Assembly: GCA_050011155.1 (NCBI GenBank)
Contig: JBEKJP010000009.1
Span: 28,251 to 92,250, forward strand
Direction of reading: 5' to 3'
DNA length: 64,000 nt
Origin: Palsa-504 sp050011155
GTDB lineage: Bacteria; Actinomycetota; Actinomycetes; Streptosporangiales; Streptosporangiaceae
A model generated the notes under the pieces. The model made no database searches. It saw only the letters and a list, made by a program, of their open reading frames with translations, and was not told the DNA's origin. Below, piece after piece: positions 48,317 to 57,129 of the stretch. Numbering within the stretch: position 1 is the first letter of the stretch; each line of letters begins with the position of its first letter. The translations under genes and the position numbers were made by a program.

Positions 48317-48853
48317 ATGCGGGTCATCATCGGCCGCGCCGGCCGTCCGCACGGCATCCGCGGCGAGGTGGTCATCGGGGTCAGGACCGACGAGCCTGAC
48401 CTCCGCTTCGCCGTGGGTGCCGCCATGGACGCCGTCTCGTCCCTGGACGAGACGGCCGGCCCGCCGGGCCGGCGGCTGACGGTCGCGTCGACGCGCTGGC
48501 ATTCCGGGCAGCTTCTCGTCTTGTTCGCCGGGATCGCCGACCGGACCGCCGCCTCCGAGCTGACCGGCAGCTGGCTGAGCGTGGATTCGAGCCAGCTGCC
48601 GGACACCGGTGACCCCGACGAGTTCCGTGACCACGAGCTGATCGGCCTGAACGTCAGGACCGCGGGCGGTGAGCCGGTCGGCGTGGTCACCGACGTGCTC
48701 CACTACGGGCAGGACCTGCTCGTCGTGCGCCGCGCGGAGGGCGAGTTCATGGTGCCGTTCGTCAAGGCGATGGTGCCCGAGGTCGACGTCCAGGCGGGCC
48801 TGGTCGTCATCGACCCGCCGCCGGGACTGCTCGATCCCGCCGAAGCGCAATAA
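48317..48853 (+). CDS. rimM: Ribosome maturation factor RimM
   Basis: A 178-residue 16S rRNA processing factor that binds uS19 during 30S assembly. VIIGRAGRPHGIRGEVVIGV is the N-terminal RimM motif, and DHELIGLNVRTAGGEPVGVV with FMVPFVKAMVPEVDVQAG form the PRC-barrel. The ATG at 48317 follows khpA by four bases; the frame upstream is inside khpA. The last codons and stop are tandemly duplicated. Confidence 0.95.
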   Translation: MRVIIGRAGRPHGIRGEVVIGVRTDEPDLRFAVGAAMDAVSSLDETAGPPGRRLTVASTRWHSGQLLVLFAGIADRTAASELTGSWLSVDSSQLPDTGDPDEFRDHELIGLNVRTAGGEPVGVVTDVLHYGQDLLVVRRAEGEFMVPFVKAMVPEVDVQAGLVVIDPPPGLLDPAEAQ

Positions 48854-48875
48854 GGCCCGCCGAAGCGCAATAAGG
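48836..48875 (+). repeat. 20-bp tandem duplication across the rimM stop
   Basis: CCCGCCGAAGCGCAATAAGG occurs at 48836-48855 and 48856-48875 with no gap. The first copy contains the last sense codons and TAA. The second copy adds spacer before trmD, followed by GGCCCGTTCGGTAAAAAAAG. Confidence 0.97.
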
Positions 48876-48942
48876 AAGGACCGCGCGGTAGCGAAGGGGA
48901 CCGGGCGAGCCTGGCCCGTTCGGTAAAAAAAGAGGTGAGGGC

Positions 48943-49758
48943 GTGGGGCTGCGGATCGACGTCGTGACCATCTTCCCGGCCTATTTCGGCAGCCCGCTCG
49001 GGGTCTCGCTGATCGGGAAGGCCGCGGTGCGCGGCGACATCGAATTCGGCCTGCATGACCTGCGCCGGTGGGCCGCCGATATCCATCACACCGTGGACGA
49101 CGTGCCGTTCGGCGGCGGTCCGGGCATGGTGATGAAACCGGACGTCTGGGGCGCCGCGCTCGATGAGATCATCGGGGACGCGCGGCCGCGGCTGATCGTG
49201 CCGACGCCGAGTGGAGTGCCGTTCTCGCAGGACATGGCGGCTCGGTACGCCGCCGAGCCCTGGCTGGTGTTCGCCTGCGGGCGGTACGAGGGCATCGACG
49301 GCCGGGTCGTCGAGGCGATGCGGGCGCGGATGCCGGTGGACGAGGTCAGCATCGGCGACTACGTGCTGGCGGGCGGTGAGGCCGCCGCTCTGGTCATGAT
49401 CGAAGCGGTGGGGCGGCTGCTGCCCGGCGTCCTGGGCAACGCGTCCTCGGCCGGGGACGACTCGTTCGGCGGCGACGGGAATCCCGAGGGTGCCATGCGC
49501 GGGCTGCTCGAGGGGCCCGTTTACACCCGGCCGCGGGCCTGGCGTGACCATGAAGTGCCCGAGGTCCTGCTGTCCGGCAACCACGCCGCGATCGCCCGCT
49601 GGCGCCGCGACATGGCGCTGCGCCGGACCGCCGCGCACCGGCCGGACCTGATCGCCGCCCTGCGCGACCTGGATCGCCGCGACCAGCAGGTGCTGGCCGA
49701 AGAAGGCAGGCCGTCGGCGGCTGGCTTTCCGGTTAGCGGCGAAGATGTGGCACACTGA
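48943..49758 (+). CDS. trmD: tRNA (guanine-37-N1)-methyltransferase
   Basis: A 271-residue SPOUT methyltransferase making m1G37. RIDVVTIFPAYFGSPLGVSL, HHTVDDVPFGGGPGMVM, FACGRYEGIDGRVVE and VSIGDYVLAGGEAAALVMIE (trefoil knot, SAM site) are conserved. AAAGAGGTGAG lies three bases before the GTG. It belongs to the rpsP operon. Confidence 0.96.
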   Translation: MGLRIDVVTIFPAYFGSPLGVSLIGKAAVRGDIEFGLHDLRRWAADIHHTVDDVPFGGGPGMVMKPDVWGAALDEIIGDARPRLIVPTPSGVPFSQDMAARYAAEPWLVFACGRYEGIDGRVVEAMRARMPVDEVSIGDYVLAGGEAAALVMIEAVGRLLPGVLGNASSAGDDSFGGDGNPEGAMRGLLEGPVYTRPRAWRDHEVPEVLLSGNHAAIARWRRDMALRRTAAHRPDLIAALRDLDRRDQQVLAEEGRPSAAGFPVSGEDVAH

Positions 49759-49869
49759 AGTCCGCTGTCTTTTTTCGCCGCACCCGGCCCGGTACCCGCG
49801 AGCGGGTACTGTGGCACGAGCCCGCGCCGTCGGGCACCCGCCACGACCATCACCGAGGAAACCGCTGTC

Positions 49870-50229
49870 ATGCATACCGCGATTGCCGAAATCGAGCAGG
49901 CCCAGACCAGGTCTGACATCCCGGACTTCCGGCCCGGGGACACGCTCAAGGTTCACGTCCGGGTCACGGAGGGCACCCGCTCTCGGATCCAGGTGTTCCA
50001 GGGCGTGGTGATCCGGCGCCAGGGCAGCGGTGCCCGGGAGACCTTCACCGTCCGCAAGGTCAGCTACGGCGTAGGCGTCGAGCGGACCTTCCCGGTGCAC
50101 AGCCCGTCGATCGACAAGATCGAGCCGGTCACCCGAGGCCGGGTGCGCCGCGCCAAGCTGTACTACCTCAGGGACCTGCGCGGCAAGGCGGCGCGCATCA
50201 AGGAGCGCCGCGACAACACCGGCGGCTGA
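49870..50229 (+). CDS. rplS: 50S ribosomal protein bL19
   Basis: A 119-residue protein: IPDFRPGDTLKVHVRVTEG, RIQVFQGVVIRRQGSGARET and AKLYYLRDLRGKAARIKE. It lies at the 30S-50S interface. GAGGAAA precedes the ATG; the 111-base gap after trmD may hold an internal promoter. Confidence 0.97.
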   Translation: MHTAIAEIEQAQTRSDIPDFRPGDTLKVHVRVTEGTRSRIQVFQGVVIRRQGSGARETFTVRKVSYGVGVERTFPVHSPSIDKIEPVTRGRVRRAKLYYLRDLRGKAARIKERRDNTGG

Positions 50230-50268
50230 CCGATGCGGGGGCCTGGCGAGGCGGGTGTGGGGTAGGCG

Positions 50269-51198
50269 ATGGACGATCAGCAGGACCCGCGGTCGGTCAC
50301 GTCGCCCCAGACCCCGGAGCCTGGCGCCACGCCCGGTGCGCCGGAGCCGGACACGAGCGATTCCCCGGCTAAAGCCGCGAAGCAGAAGAAGGCAAAGAGC
50401 TTCGCGCGCGAGCTGCTGACCATCGTGCTGGCGGCCGCCGTCCTCACCTTGCTGGTGAAGGGGTTCCTCGTCCAGGTGTACCGGATCCCGTCGGCGTCGA
50501 TGGAGAACACGCTCGAGATCGGCGACCGGGTCCTGGTGAACAAGGTCATTTACCGCTTCCGCGATGTCGCCCGCGGCGACATCGTCGTCTTCAGCGGGCA
50601 GGACTCGTGGGGTCCCGACGCCCCGCCGCCGTCCAGCAACCCGGTGGTCAGGCTCTTCGACGATGTGCTGGCCGGGCTCGGGCTGCACAGCGACCAGACC
50701 TACTACATCAAGCGGGTCATCGGCCTGCCCGGGGACCACGTGGTCTGCTGTGACGCGCAGGGTCGGATCACCGTCAACGGGGTGGCGCTGAACGAGAGCC
50801 AGTACGTGTACCCCGGCGAGCAGCCATCGACGATCAAGTTCAGCGTCGTCGTCCCGTCCGGCCACCTGTGGGTCATGGGGGACCACCGGGGCGATTCCGA
50901 GGACTCGCGCTACCACCCGGATGACCCGGGCGGCGGCGCCATCCCGGAGAGCCAGGTCGTGGGCCGGGCGTTCTTCATCGTCTGGCCGCCGTCGCAGTTC
51001 CATGACCTGCCCATCCCCAACACGTTCCAGCAGGCCGAGTTGCACGCGGGCGCCGCGGGTGCCACCGTGCTCGAGGTCGGGGGGACGGCGCTCAGCGCCG
51101 TGGCCGCCACTCCGGTGGCGACGGGAGTGGCCGGGACCGCGGGTGTCATCGCGACACCCATCCTGCTGCGCCGCCGGCGCAAGCGCTCCGGTAACTAG
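50269..51198 (+). CDS. lepB: Type I signal peptidase (first copy)
   Basis: A 309-residue S26 peptidase. The N-terminal acidic/Pro cytoplasmic part is followed by a membrane helix (LLTIVLAAAVLTLLVKGFLV, residues 49-68), catalytic Ser77 in YRIPSASMENTLEIGD, Lys148 in YYIKRVIGLPGDHV and box E VMGDHRGDSEDSRY. A second C-terminal helix (VAATPVATGVAGTAGVIATP) ends in RRRRKR. It removes signal peptides of exported proteins outside the membrane. A paralogue follows. Confidence 0.95.
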   Translation: MDDQQDPRSVTSPQTPEPGATPGAPEPDTSDSPAKAAKQKKAKSFARELLTIVLAAAVLTLLVKGFLVQVYRIPSASMENTLEIGDRVLVNKVIYRFRDVARGDIVVFSGQDSWGPDAPPPSSNPVVRLFDDVLAGLGLHSDQTYYIKRVIGLPGDHVVCCDAQGRITVNGVALNESQYVYPGEQPSTIKFSVVVPSGHLWVMGDHRGDSEDSRYHPDDPGGGAIPESQVVGRAFFIVWPPSQFHDLPIPNTFQQAELHAGAAGATVLEVGGTALSAVAATPVATGVAGTAGVIATPILLRRRRKRSGN

Positions 51199-51261
51199 CG
51201 CTCAGCGCACGCGCTCTGGGAGCCAGCGCTGAGCTCGACTCGATGTCGGAAGGGGCCGGAA

Positions 51262-52263
51262 ATGAGCGGTGCTGGCCGTGGCACGACGCCCGGGGCCGAG
51301 CCGGGCGGCCAGGACGAGGCACCCGCCCCAGCGGAAGAGGCTGGCGCTGACGTAAGCCCGGACGAGGCGTCAGCGCAGGAACCCGCGGCGGCACCCGCCG
51401 CCGGCGGGCGTAAGGCGGCTCGCCGGCCGCGGCGTAAGCGTTCCTTCTGGCGCGAGTTTCCGGTCCTGGTCGTGGTCGCGCTGCTGCTCGCGGTGGTCAT
51501 CAAGACGTACGCGATCCAGGCCTTCTTCATCCCGTCCGGATCGATGGAGAACACGCTCGAGATCAACGACCGGGTCCTGGTCAACAAGCTCGTCTACGAC
51601 GTCCGCGGCATCCACCGCGGCGATATCGTGGTCTTCAACGGCGACGGCTCCTGGGACCCGGGTCCTGTCCCGGTGGATACGAACTTCGTGGTGAAGTTCG
51701 CCGACGGCTTTGCTAGCATGTTCGGCTTCGGGCACCCGGGGGACATCCTCATCAAGCGGGTCATCGGCCTGCCCGGGGACCACGTGGCCTGCTGTGACGC
51801 GCAGGGCCGGGTCACGGTCAACGGCGTCCCGCTGACCGAGCAGTCGTACCTGTATCCCGGCGACGCCCCGTCCGAGAGCCGGTTCAGCATCACCGTCCCG
51901 CCGGGCCGGCTGTGGGTCATGGGAGACCACCGGCTCATCTCCGACGACGCGCGCGACCACATGGGCGATCCCGGCGGCGGCACGATTCCTGAGAGCGCCG
52001 TGGTCGGCCGGGCGTTCGTCATTATCTGGCCGCCGAGCCGGTGGCGGTTCCTGCCGATTCCCGCCACCTTCCAGCAGCCGAAGCTCAACGCCGCGGCCGC
52101 CGCGCCCCCAGGAAACGCTGACGCTCAGGCGACCGCGAGCCTGCTCTCCGCCCGACTCGAGCCGTCCAACCCCGCCCTGCCCCTGACCCTGGGCTTCGCC
52201 GCCGCCATCCCGATCACCTGGCTTCAGCGCCGCATCCGAACCCGCCGCCCCCCACCCCCCTAA
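51262..52263 (+). CDS. lepB: Type I signal peptidase (second copy)
   Basis: A 333-residue paralogue of the preceding gene: membrane helix FPVLVVVALLLAVVIKTYAI (66-85), catalytic Ser94 in FFIPSGSMENTLEIND, Lys165 in ILIKRVIGLPGDHV, and VMGDHRLISDDARDHMGDPG. The two share the catalytic core and C-terminal helix pattern but have unrelated N-terminal cytoplasmic stretches. Multiple type I signal peptidases in tandem after rplS are common in high-GC actinobacteria. Confidence 0.95.
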   Translation: MSGAGRGTTPGAEPGGQDEAPAPAEEAGADVSPDEASAQEPAAAPAAGGRKAARRPRRKRSFWREFPVLVVVALLLAVVIKTYAIQAFFIPSGSMENTLEINDRVLVNKLVYDVRGIHRGDIVVFNGDGSWDPGPVPVDTNFVVKFADGFASMFGFGHPGDILIKRVIGLPGDHVACCDAQGRVTVNGVPLTEQSYLYPGDAPSESRFSITVPPGRLWVMGDHRLISDDARDHMGDPGGGTIPESAVVGRAFVIIWPPSRWRFLPIPATFQQPKLNAAAAAPPGNADAQATASLLSARLEPSNPALPLTLGFAAAIPITWLQRRIRTRRPPPP

Positions 52264-52303
52264 CCAACGATCCAGATACCCACAGACCCAGCCATGAGGA
52301 ACG

Positions 52304-52420
52304 TTCCCCCCTGCGAGCCAAAGGGCGCGTCGGTGTCTGGACCGAGGAGCGAGGAGCTTGCGACGAGCGACGAGGGAAGACACCGACTGCGAGCGCCCGG
52401 CGGCGAGCAGGACAGCAGGG
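52304..52420 (+). repeat. Dispersed hairpin repeat, copy B
   Basis: Same element as at 10643-10753. Stems: CCTGC (52310-52314) with GCAGG (52407-52411); GGGCGC (52323-52328) with GCGCCC (52393-52398); GTCGGTGTCT (52329-52338) with AGACACCGAC (52378-52387). The loop TGCGACGAGCGACGAGGG is identical to copy A. The inner stem differs from copy A on both arms, preserving pairing. It lies between lepB and rnhB; the TACCCT overlapping its end could be the rnhB -10. Confidence 0.9.
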
Positions 52421-52436
52421 TACCCTTCGCATTGTC

Positions 52437-53321
52437 ATGACGCGTCAACCTGGTGCGCCGGTCATCGCCAACCCGGTCACCCCCGCCTCCCCGGCGTCGT
52501 TCCGGAACGCCTATCCCCGGTATCCGGGGTACACGCCCCGGCGCGACGGGGGTCTCGCGGCGTACGAGACCGTGCTCGGCCGGGCCGGGTTCGGTCCGGT
52601 GGCCGGCATCGACGAGGCCGGCCGGGGGGCGTGCGCCGGTCCGCTCGTGGTGGCGGCCGTGGTCCTCGACCCGGCCAGCATCCGGCGGATGCCCGGGCTG
52701 GCCGACTCCAAGCTGCTGAGCCCGCAGGCTCGGGAGGACGCCTACGCCGAGATACTCCGCCGGGCGGTGGACTGGCACGTTGTCGTCATCGGGGCCGACC
52801 AGATCGACGCCACTGGCCTGCACGTATGCAACATCTCGGGCATGCGCCGTGCCTTCGCGGGCCTGCGCTGCACACCGGGTTACGTGCTCACCGACGGCTT
52901 CCCTGTCCGCGGCCTCGGCGTCCCCGGGCTAGCGGTCTGGAAGGGGGACCGGGTCACGGCGTCGGTCGCCGCGGCTTCGGTCCTGGCCAAGGTCAGCCGG
53001 GACCGGATGATGAAGGACCTGCACGAGCGTTATCCCCTGTATGGCTTCGACCGGCACAAGGGATACGTCACCGACGATCACGTGCGCGCGCTGGCGGAGC
53101 ACGGGCCCAGCCCGGTGCACCGCTATTCGTTCGTGAACGTGACCCGGGTGGCGGGCCCGGCCAAGCCCGCGAACCCGGTAATACCCCCGGAGCTCACCAG
53201 CCCCGCGGAACTCATAGGCACAGCCGATCCGGCTATGGCCGGCCCGGCTGGGGACCTGGTGACCTCGGGGATCGTCCCGGCGGGGGCATCGGGGGACAAC
53301 GAGAGGAGAATGGACTCATGA
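52437..53321 (+). CDS. rnhB: Ribonuclease HII
   Basis: A 294-residue enzyme removing RNA from RNA-DNA hybrids. VAGIDEAGRGACAGPLVVAA carries the DEAGRG motif with catalytic Asp/Glu, and DSKLLSP, VLTDGFPV, WKGDRVTASVAAASVLAKVS complete the active site. A C-terminal tail of about 60 Pro/Ala-rich residues is not part of the core. ATG 52437 lies ten bases after TACCCT, giving a very short leader. Its TGA overlaps the next start. Confidence 0.94.
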   Translation: MTRQPGAPVIANPVTPASPASFRNAYPRYPGYTPRRDGGLAAYETVLGRAGFGPVAGIDEAGRGACAGPLVVAAVVLDPASIRRMPGLADSKLLSPQAREDAYAEILRRAVDWHVVVIGADQIDATGLHVCNISGMRRAFAGLRCTPGYVLTDGFPVRGLGVPGLAVWKGDRVTASVAAASVLAKVSRDRMMKDLHERYPLYGFDRHKGYVTDDHVRALAEHGPSPVHRYSFVNVTRVAGPAKPANPVIPPELTSPAELIGTADPAMAGPAGDLVTSGIVPAGASGDNERRMDS

Positions 53322-53647
53322 GCGCGGAGGACCTTGAGAAGTACGAGGCGGAGATGGAGCTCCAGCTCTATCGCGAGTACCGCGACGTCGTCGGGTTGTT
53401 CACGCACGTGGTCGAGACCGAGCGTCGTTTCTATCTAACGAATGACGTCGAGCTTAACGTTCGGTCAAGCGACAACGGTGAGGTGTTCTTCGAGGTCACG
53501 ATGCGGGATGCTTGGGTCTGGGACATGTACCGTCCGGCCCGGTTCGTCAAGAATGTGCGAGTGGTTACCTTCAAGGACGTCAACATCGAGGAACTGGCCA
53601 AGGCCGACCTAGAGGTCCCAGACGAGAAGCCGGATTTCCCGGCGTAG
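53318..53647 (+). CDS. DUF2469 family protein
   Basis: A 109-residue acidic protein: MSAEDLEKYEAEMELQLYRE, then LFTHVVETERRFYLTNDVEL and FFEVTMRDAWVWDMYRPARF. It is a strongly conserved actinobacterial family, nearly always directly after rnhB, without established function. It starts inside the rnhB stop (ATGA). Codon use is slightly less GC-biased than its neighbours. The last codons and stop are duplicated 5 bases downstream. Confidence 0.92.
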   Translation: MSAEDLEKYEAEMELQLYREYRDVVGLFTHVVETERRFYLTNDVELNVRSSDNGEVFFEVTMRDAWVWDMYRPARFVKNVRVVTFKDVNIEELAKADLEVPDEKPDFPA

Positions 53648-53672
53648 ACTCCAAGCCGGATTTCCGGCGTAG
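53627..53672 (+). repeat. Duplication across the DUF2469 gene stop
   Basis: AAGCCGGATTTCCCGGCGTA plus G (53627-53647) recurs at 53653-53672 with one C lost, separated by ACTCC. Both copies contain the stop TAG. It is the third stop-spanning duplication in the window. Confidence 0.95.
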
Positions 53673-53692
53673 CTGACGGCGGAGGAACAACG

Positions 53693-54448
53693 ATGTTCGG
53701 GCTTCCCGAGGGTGTCGCGGCCTGCCTGTTCGACATGGACGGCGTGGTGACGAAGACCGCGATCGTGCACGCGGCGGCGTGGAAGCAGATGTTCGACGAC
53801 TTCCTCCGCGAGCGGGCGAAGAGCGACGGGACCGAGTTCGTCCCGTTCGACTCGCACCGCGACTACGACGCGTACGTCGACGGCAAGCCGCGGCTGGACG
53901 GCACCAAGGCATTCCTGGAATCCCGCGGCATCGAGCTACCCGCGGGCAGCCCGGACGACCCGCCGGGCAAGGCCACCCTCAACGGGCTCGGCAACCGTAA
54001 GAACGACCTGGTCCTGGTCAAGATCAAAGAGGACGGCGTGCAGGTCTACGACGGCACGATCACGTACATCAAGGCCGTGCGCGACGCCGGGCTCGCCACC
54101 GCGATCGTCTCCTCGAGCGCGAACACCAAGCAGGTGCTCGACGTCACGAAGATCGCGGACCTGTTCGACGTCCGGGTGGACGCCCAGTTCGCCAAGGAAC
54201 ACAACCTGCACGGCAAGCCGGCGCCGGACACCTTCCTGGCCGCCGCCAAGGCGCTGAAGGTCCCCGCCGCGCACGCGGTGGTCTTCGAGGACGCGCTGGC
54301 CGGCGTCGAGGCCGGCCACGCCGGGCACTTCGCCCTGGTGGTCGGCGTCGACCGGGTCGGGCAGGCCGAGGCGCTGCACGAGCACGGCGCCGACGTCGTG
54401 GTCGAGAACGTCGCCGACCTGCTGAAGCAGGACGGCGACGCCCGATGA
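53693..54448 (+). CDS. pgmB: Beta-phosphoglucomutase-like HAD hydrolase
   Basis: A 251-residue HAD protein. The nucleophile loop ACLFDMDGVVTKTA (Asp14, Asp16), AIVSSSANTKQVL (motif II), GKPAPDTFLAAAKAL and VVFEDALAGVEAGHAG fit beta-phosphoglucomutases. These convert beta-glucose 1-phosphate to glucose 6-phosphate. It overlaps the following GH65 gene by four bases, and that enzyme releases beta-glucose 1-phosphate, so the two form a two-step pathway. GGAGG precedes the ATG. Confidence 0.9.
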   Translation: MFGLPEGVAACLFDMDGVVTKTAIVHAAAWKQMFDDFLRERAKSDGTEFVPFDSHRDYDAYVDGKPRLDGTKAFLESRGIELPAGSPDDPPGKATLNGLGNRKNDLVLVKIKEDGVQVYDGTITYIKAVRDAGLATAIVSSSANTKQVLDVTKIADLFDVRVDAQFAKEHNLHGKPAPDTFLAAAKALKVPAAHAVVFEDALAGVEAGHAGHFALVVGVDRVGQAEALHEHGADVVVENVADLLKQDGDAR

Positions 54449-56802
54449 TCAAGCAGTCCGCGTACGGCACGGAGCCCTGGCGACTGGTCGAGAACCGGCT
54501 CGACCTCGACCTGCTGGCGCAGAGCGAGTCGATCTTCGCCCTGTCCAACGGGCACATCGGGCTGCGCGGCAACCTCGACGAGGGGGATCCGCACGGGCTG
54601 CCCGGCAGCTACCTGAACTCGCTGTACGAGGTCAGGCCGCTGCCCTACGCCGAGGCGGGCTACGGCTTCCCCGACGACGGGCAGACCGTCATCAACGTCA
54701 CCAACGGCAAGATCATCCGGCTGCTGGTGGACGACGAGCCGCTGGACATCAGGTACGGCACCCTGCACTCGCACGAGCGCGTCCTGGACCTGCGGGCGGG
54801 CACGCTGACCCGCACGGTCGAGTGGTCGTCGCCGGCCGGGGCCAGGGTCAAGGTGACGTCGGTGCGGCTGGTGTCGCTGACCCAGCGCGCGATCGCGGCG
54901 ATCAGCTACACGGTCGAGCCAGTAGACGCCAAGCTGCGGCTCGTCCTGCAGTCCGAGATCGTCGCCAACGAGGAACTGCCGCAGCGCAGCAAGGATCCCC
55001 GGATGGCCGCGATCCTGGAGAACCCGCTGGTCAGCGAGGAACATCAGTGCTCCAACGACAACGGGCCGACCCGGGCCGTCCTGGTGCACAAGACCAAGGC
55101 CAGCGGCCTGCGGCTGGCGGCCGCCATGTCTCACGTGATCACCGGCCCGGAGAAGATGGCGAACCGGGTCGAGTCCTATAACGACCTGGGCCGGCTGACC
55201 ATCGCGGCCGAGGTCGCCCCGGGCGAGAAGATCGAGCTGGTCAAGTTCATCGGCTACGGCTGGTCGAGCCAGCGCTCCAAGCCCGCGCTGGTCGACCAGG
55301 TCTCCGCCGCGCTCGCCGCCGCGCACCTGACCGGCTGGGACGGCATAATCGCCGAGCAGCGGGCGTACCTGGACGAGTTCTGGGAGGGCGCCGACGTCGA
55401 GGTGGACGGCGACGCCGAGATCCAGCAGGCGGTGCGGTTCGGCCTGTTCCACATCCTGCAGGCCGGCGCGCGAGCCGAGCACCGGCCGATCCCGGCGAAG
55501 GGCCTGACCGGGACCGGCTACGACGGCCACACGTTCTGGGACACCGAGTCGTTCGTGCTGCCGGTGCTGATGTACACCCACCCGTCGGCCGCGGCCGACG
55601 CGCTGCGCTGGCGCCACCTGACGCTGGACGTCGCCAGGCAGCACGCGATCGAGCTGGGCCTGGACGGGGCGGTATTCGCCTGGCGGACCATCCGCGGCCA
55701 GGAGTGCTCGGGTTACTGGCCGGCCGGGACCGCGGCGTTCCACATCAACGCCGACATCGCCGACGCGGCGCTGCGCTTCATGGACGCCACCGAGGACGCC
55801 GAGTTCGAGCAGGAGGTCGGGCTCGAACTGCTGGTCGAGACCGCCCGGCTGTGGCGCTCGCTCGGCCAGCACGACGCGGCCGGCCGCTTCAGGATCGAGG
55901 GCGTGACCGGCCCGGACGAGTACAGCGCGGTCAAGGACAACAACATCTACACCAACCTGATGGCGCAGCGGAACCTGACCGGCGCCGCCGACTTGGTGGT
56001 CAAACTGCCCGACCAGTCCGAACGGCTCGGCGTGACGACAGAAGAGCTCGCGTCCTGGCGGGACGCGGCGGCCGCGATGTACATCCCGTTCGACGACCGC
56101 CTCGGCGTGCACCCGCAGCACGAGGGCTTCACCGACTACGCCCGGTGGGACTTCAAGAACACCCCCGAGGACCACTACCCGCTGCTCCTGCACTACCCCT
56201 ACTTCCAGCTATACCGCAAGCAGGTGGTCAAGCAGGCGGACCTGGTGCTGGCCATGTACATGCGGCCGGAGGCGTTCACGCCCGAGCAGAAGACCAGGAA
56301 CTTCGCCTACTACGAGCCGCTCACCGTGCGCGACTCGTCCTTGTCGGCCTGCACCCAGGCGGTGGTGGCGGCCGAGGTCGGCCAGCTCGACCTGGCCCAC
56401 GACTACCTGGCCGAGGCCGCGCTCATGGACCTGCGCGACGTCGAGCACAACACCTCCGACGGCGTGCACATGGCGTCGCTGGCCGGGGCATGGATAGCGC
56501 TGGTGGCCGGGTTCGGCGGGATGCGGGCCGGGGCCGGGTCGCTGGCTTTCACCCCCCACCTGCCCGGCGGCATCGCGATGATCAGGTTCCGGATGCGCTA
56601 CCGCGGCCGCAAGCTGCGGGTCACCATCAGCCCCGAGCAGGCCACGTACGAACTGCTGGACGGCAAGCCGCTCGAAATCACGCACCACGGCAAGGGATTC
56701 AAGCTCGGGAATAAGGCCGTGGAGCGGGACATCTCGCCGATGACCGCGGGACCGCGCCCGGAACAGCCCCCCGGCCGCGCCCCGTACAGCCGCAGCAGCT
56801 AA
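54445..56802 (+). CDS. Glycoside hydrolase family 65 disaccharide phosphorylase
   Basis: A 785-residue GH65 protein: N-terminal beta-sandwich (ESIFALSNGHIGLRGNLDEG), an (alpha/alpha)6 catalytic barrel with the general acid Glu at about residue 492 in GVTGPDEYSAVKDNN, and a phosphate-binding region (HNTSDGVHMASLAG). Family members phosphorolyse maltose, trehalose, kojibiose or nigerose with inversion, giving beta-glucose 1-phosphate. The particular sugar cannot be read. It is coupled to pgmB by an ATGA overlap. A repeat-rich region follows. Confidence 0.92.
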   Translation: MIKQSAYGTEPWRLVENRLDLDLLAQSESIFALSNGHIGLRGNLDEGDPHGLPGSYLNSLYEVRPLPYAEAGYGFPDDGQTVINVTNGKIIRLLVDDEPLDIRYGTLHSHERVLDLRAGTLTRTVEWSSPAGARVKVTSVRLVSLTQRAIAAISYTVEPVDAKLRLVLQSEIVANEELPQRSKDPRMAAILENPLVSEEHQCSNDNGPTRAVLVHKTKASGLRLAAAMSHVITGPEKMANRVESYNDLGRLTIAAEVAPGEKIELVKFIGYGWSSQRSKPALVDQVSAALAAAHLTGWDGIIAEQRAYLDEFWEGADVEVDGDAEIQQAVRFGLFHILQAGARAEHRPIPAKGLTGTGYDGHTFWDTESFVLPVLMYTHPSAAADALRWRHLTLDVARQHAIELGLDGAVFAWRTIRGQECSGYWPAGTAAFHINADIADAALRFMDATEDAEFEQEVGLELLVETARLWRSLGQHDAAGRFRIEGVTGPDEYSAVKDNNIYTNLMAQRNLTGAADLVVKLPDQSERLGVTTEELASWRDAAAAMYIPFDDRLGVHPQHEGFTDYARWDFKNTPEDHYPLLLHYPYFQLYRKQVVKQADLVLAMYMRPEAFTPEQKTRNFAYYEPLTVRDSSLSACTQAVVAAEVGQLDLAHDYLAEAALMDLRDVEHNTSDGVHMASLAGAWIALVAGFGGMRAGAGSLAFTPHLPGGIAMIRFRMRYRGRKLRVTISPEQATYELLDGKPLEITHHGKGFKLGNKAVERDISPMTAGPRPEQPPGRAPYSRSS

Positions 56803-56811
56803 CAGTACTTT

Positions 56812-56974
56812 CCCGCTCGCTCTGCTGTCCCGCTCGCCTCCGGGCGCCCTTGAGTCGGCTCTGCTCTCCCGCTCGCCTCCGGGCGCCCTTGAGTCGGCTC
56901 CTTCCCTCGTCGTTCGTCGCAAGCTCCTCACTCCTCAGTCCAGTCGCCGACGGCGCCCTTTGGCTCGCGGGGGG
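56812..56974 (-). repeat. Dispersed hairpin repeat, copy C with a partial duplicate
   Basis: On the minus strand it matches copies A and B. Stems in plus coordinates: GCGGGGG with CCCGC (56967-56973, 56868-56872); GGCGCCC (56952-56958) with GGGCGCC (56881-56887); GCCGAC (56946-56951) with GTCGGC (56893-56898). The 33-base end segment starting CCCGCTCGCCTCCGGGCGCC occurs twice (56829-56861 and 56868-56900). The remaining gap up to yraN shows no gene. Confidence 0.88.
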
Positions 56975-57129
56975 ATCGAGGGTGCCCCGCAGGATTAGAC
57001 CACCGGGGGCCGACATTTTCGGCTGGTTTTCCACCGTCGCGTCTGCTCCTGTCTGGTTTTCCACAGGCCTTGCCGCTGCCGAGCGGCTGCCTCTGGTGAC
57101 GGCGATTGTCGGAGCCGGAGGTGATGGCG

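Noticed and set aside
54046..56193. 715-codon minus-strand frame opposite pgmB and GH65
   Set aside because: Shadow frame; the GH65 catalytic region on the plus strand is conserved.
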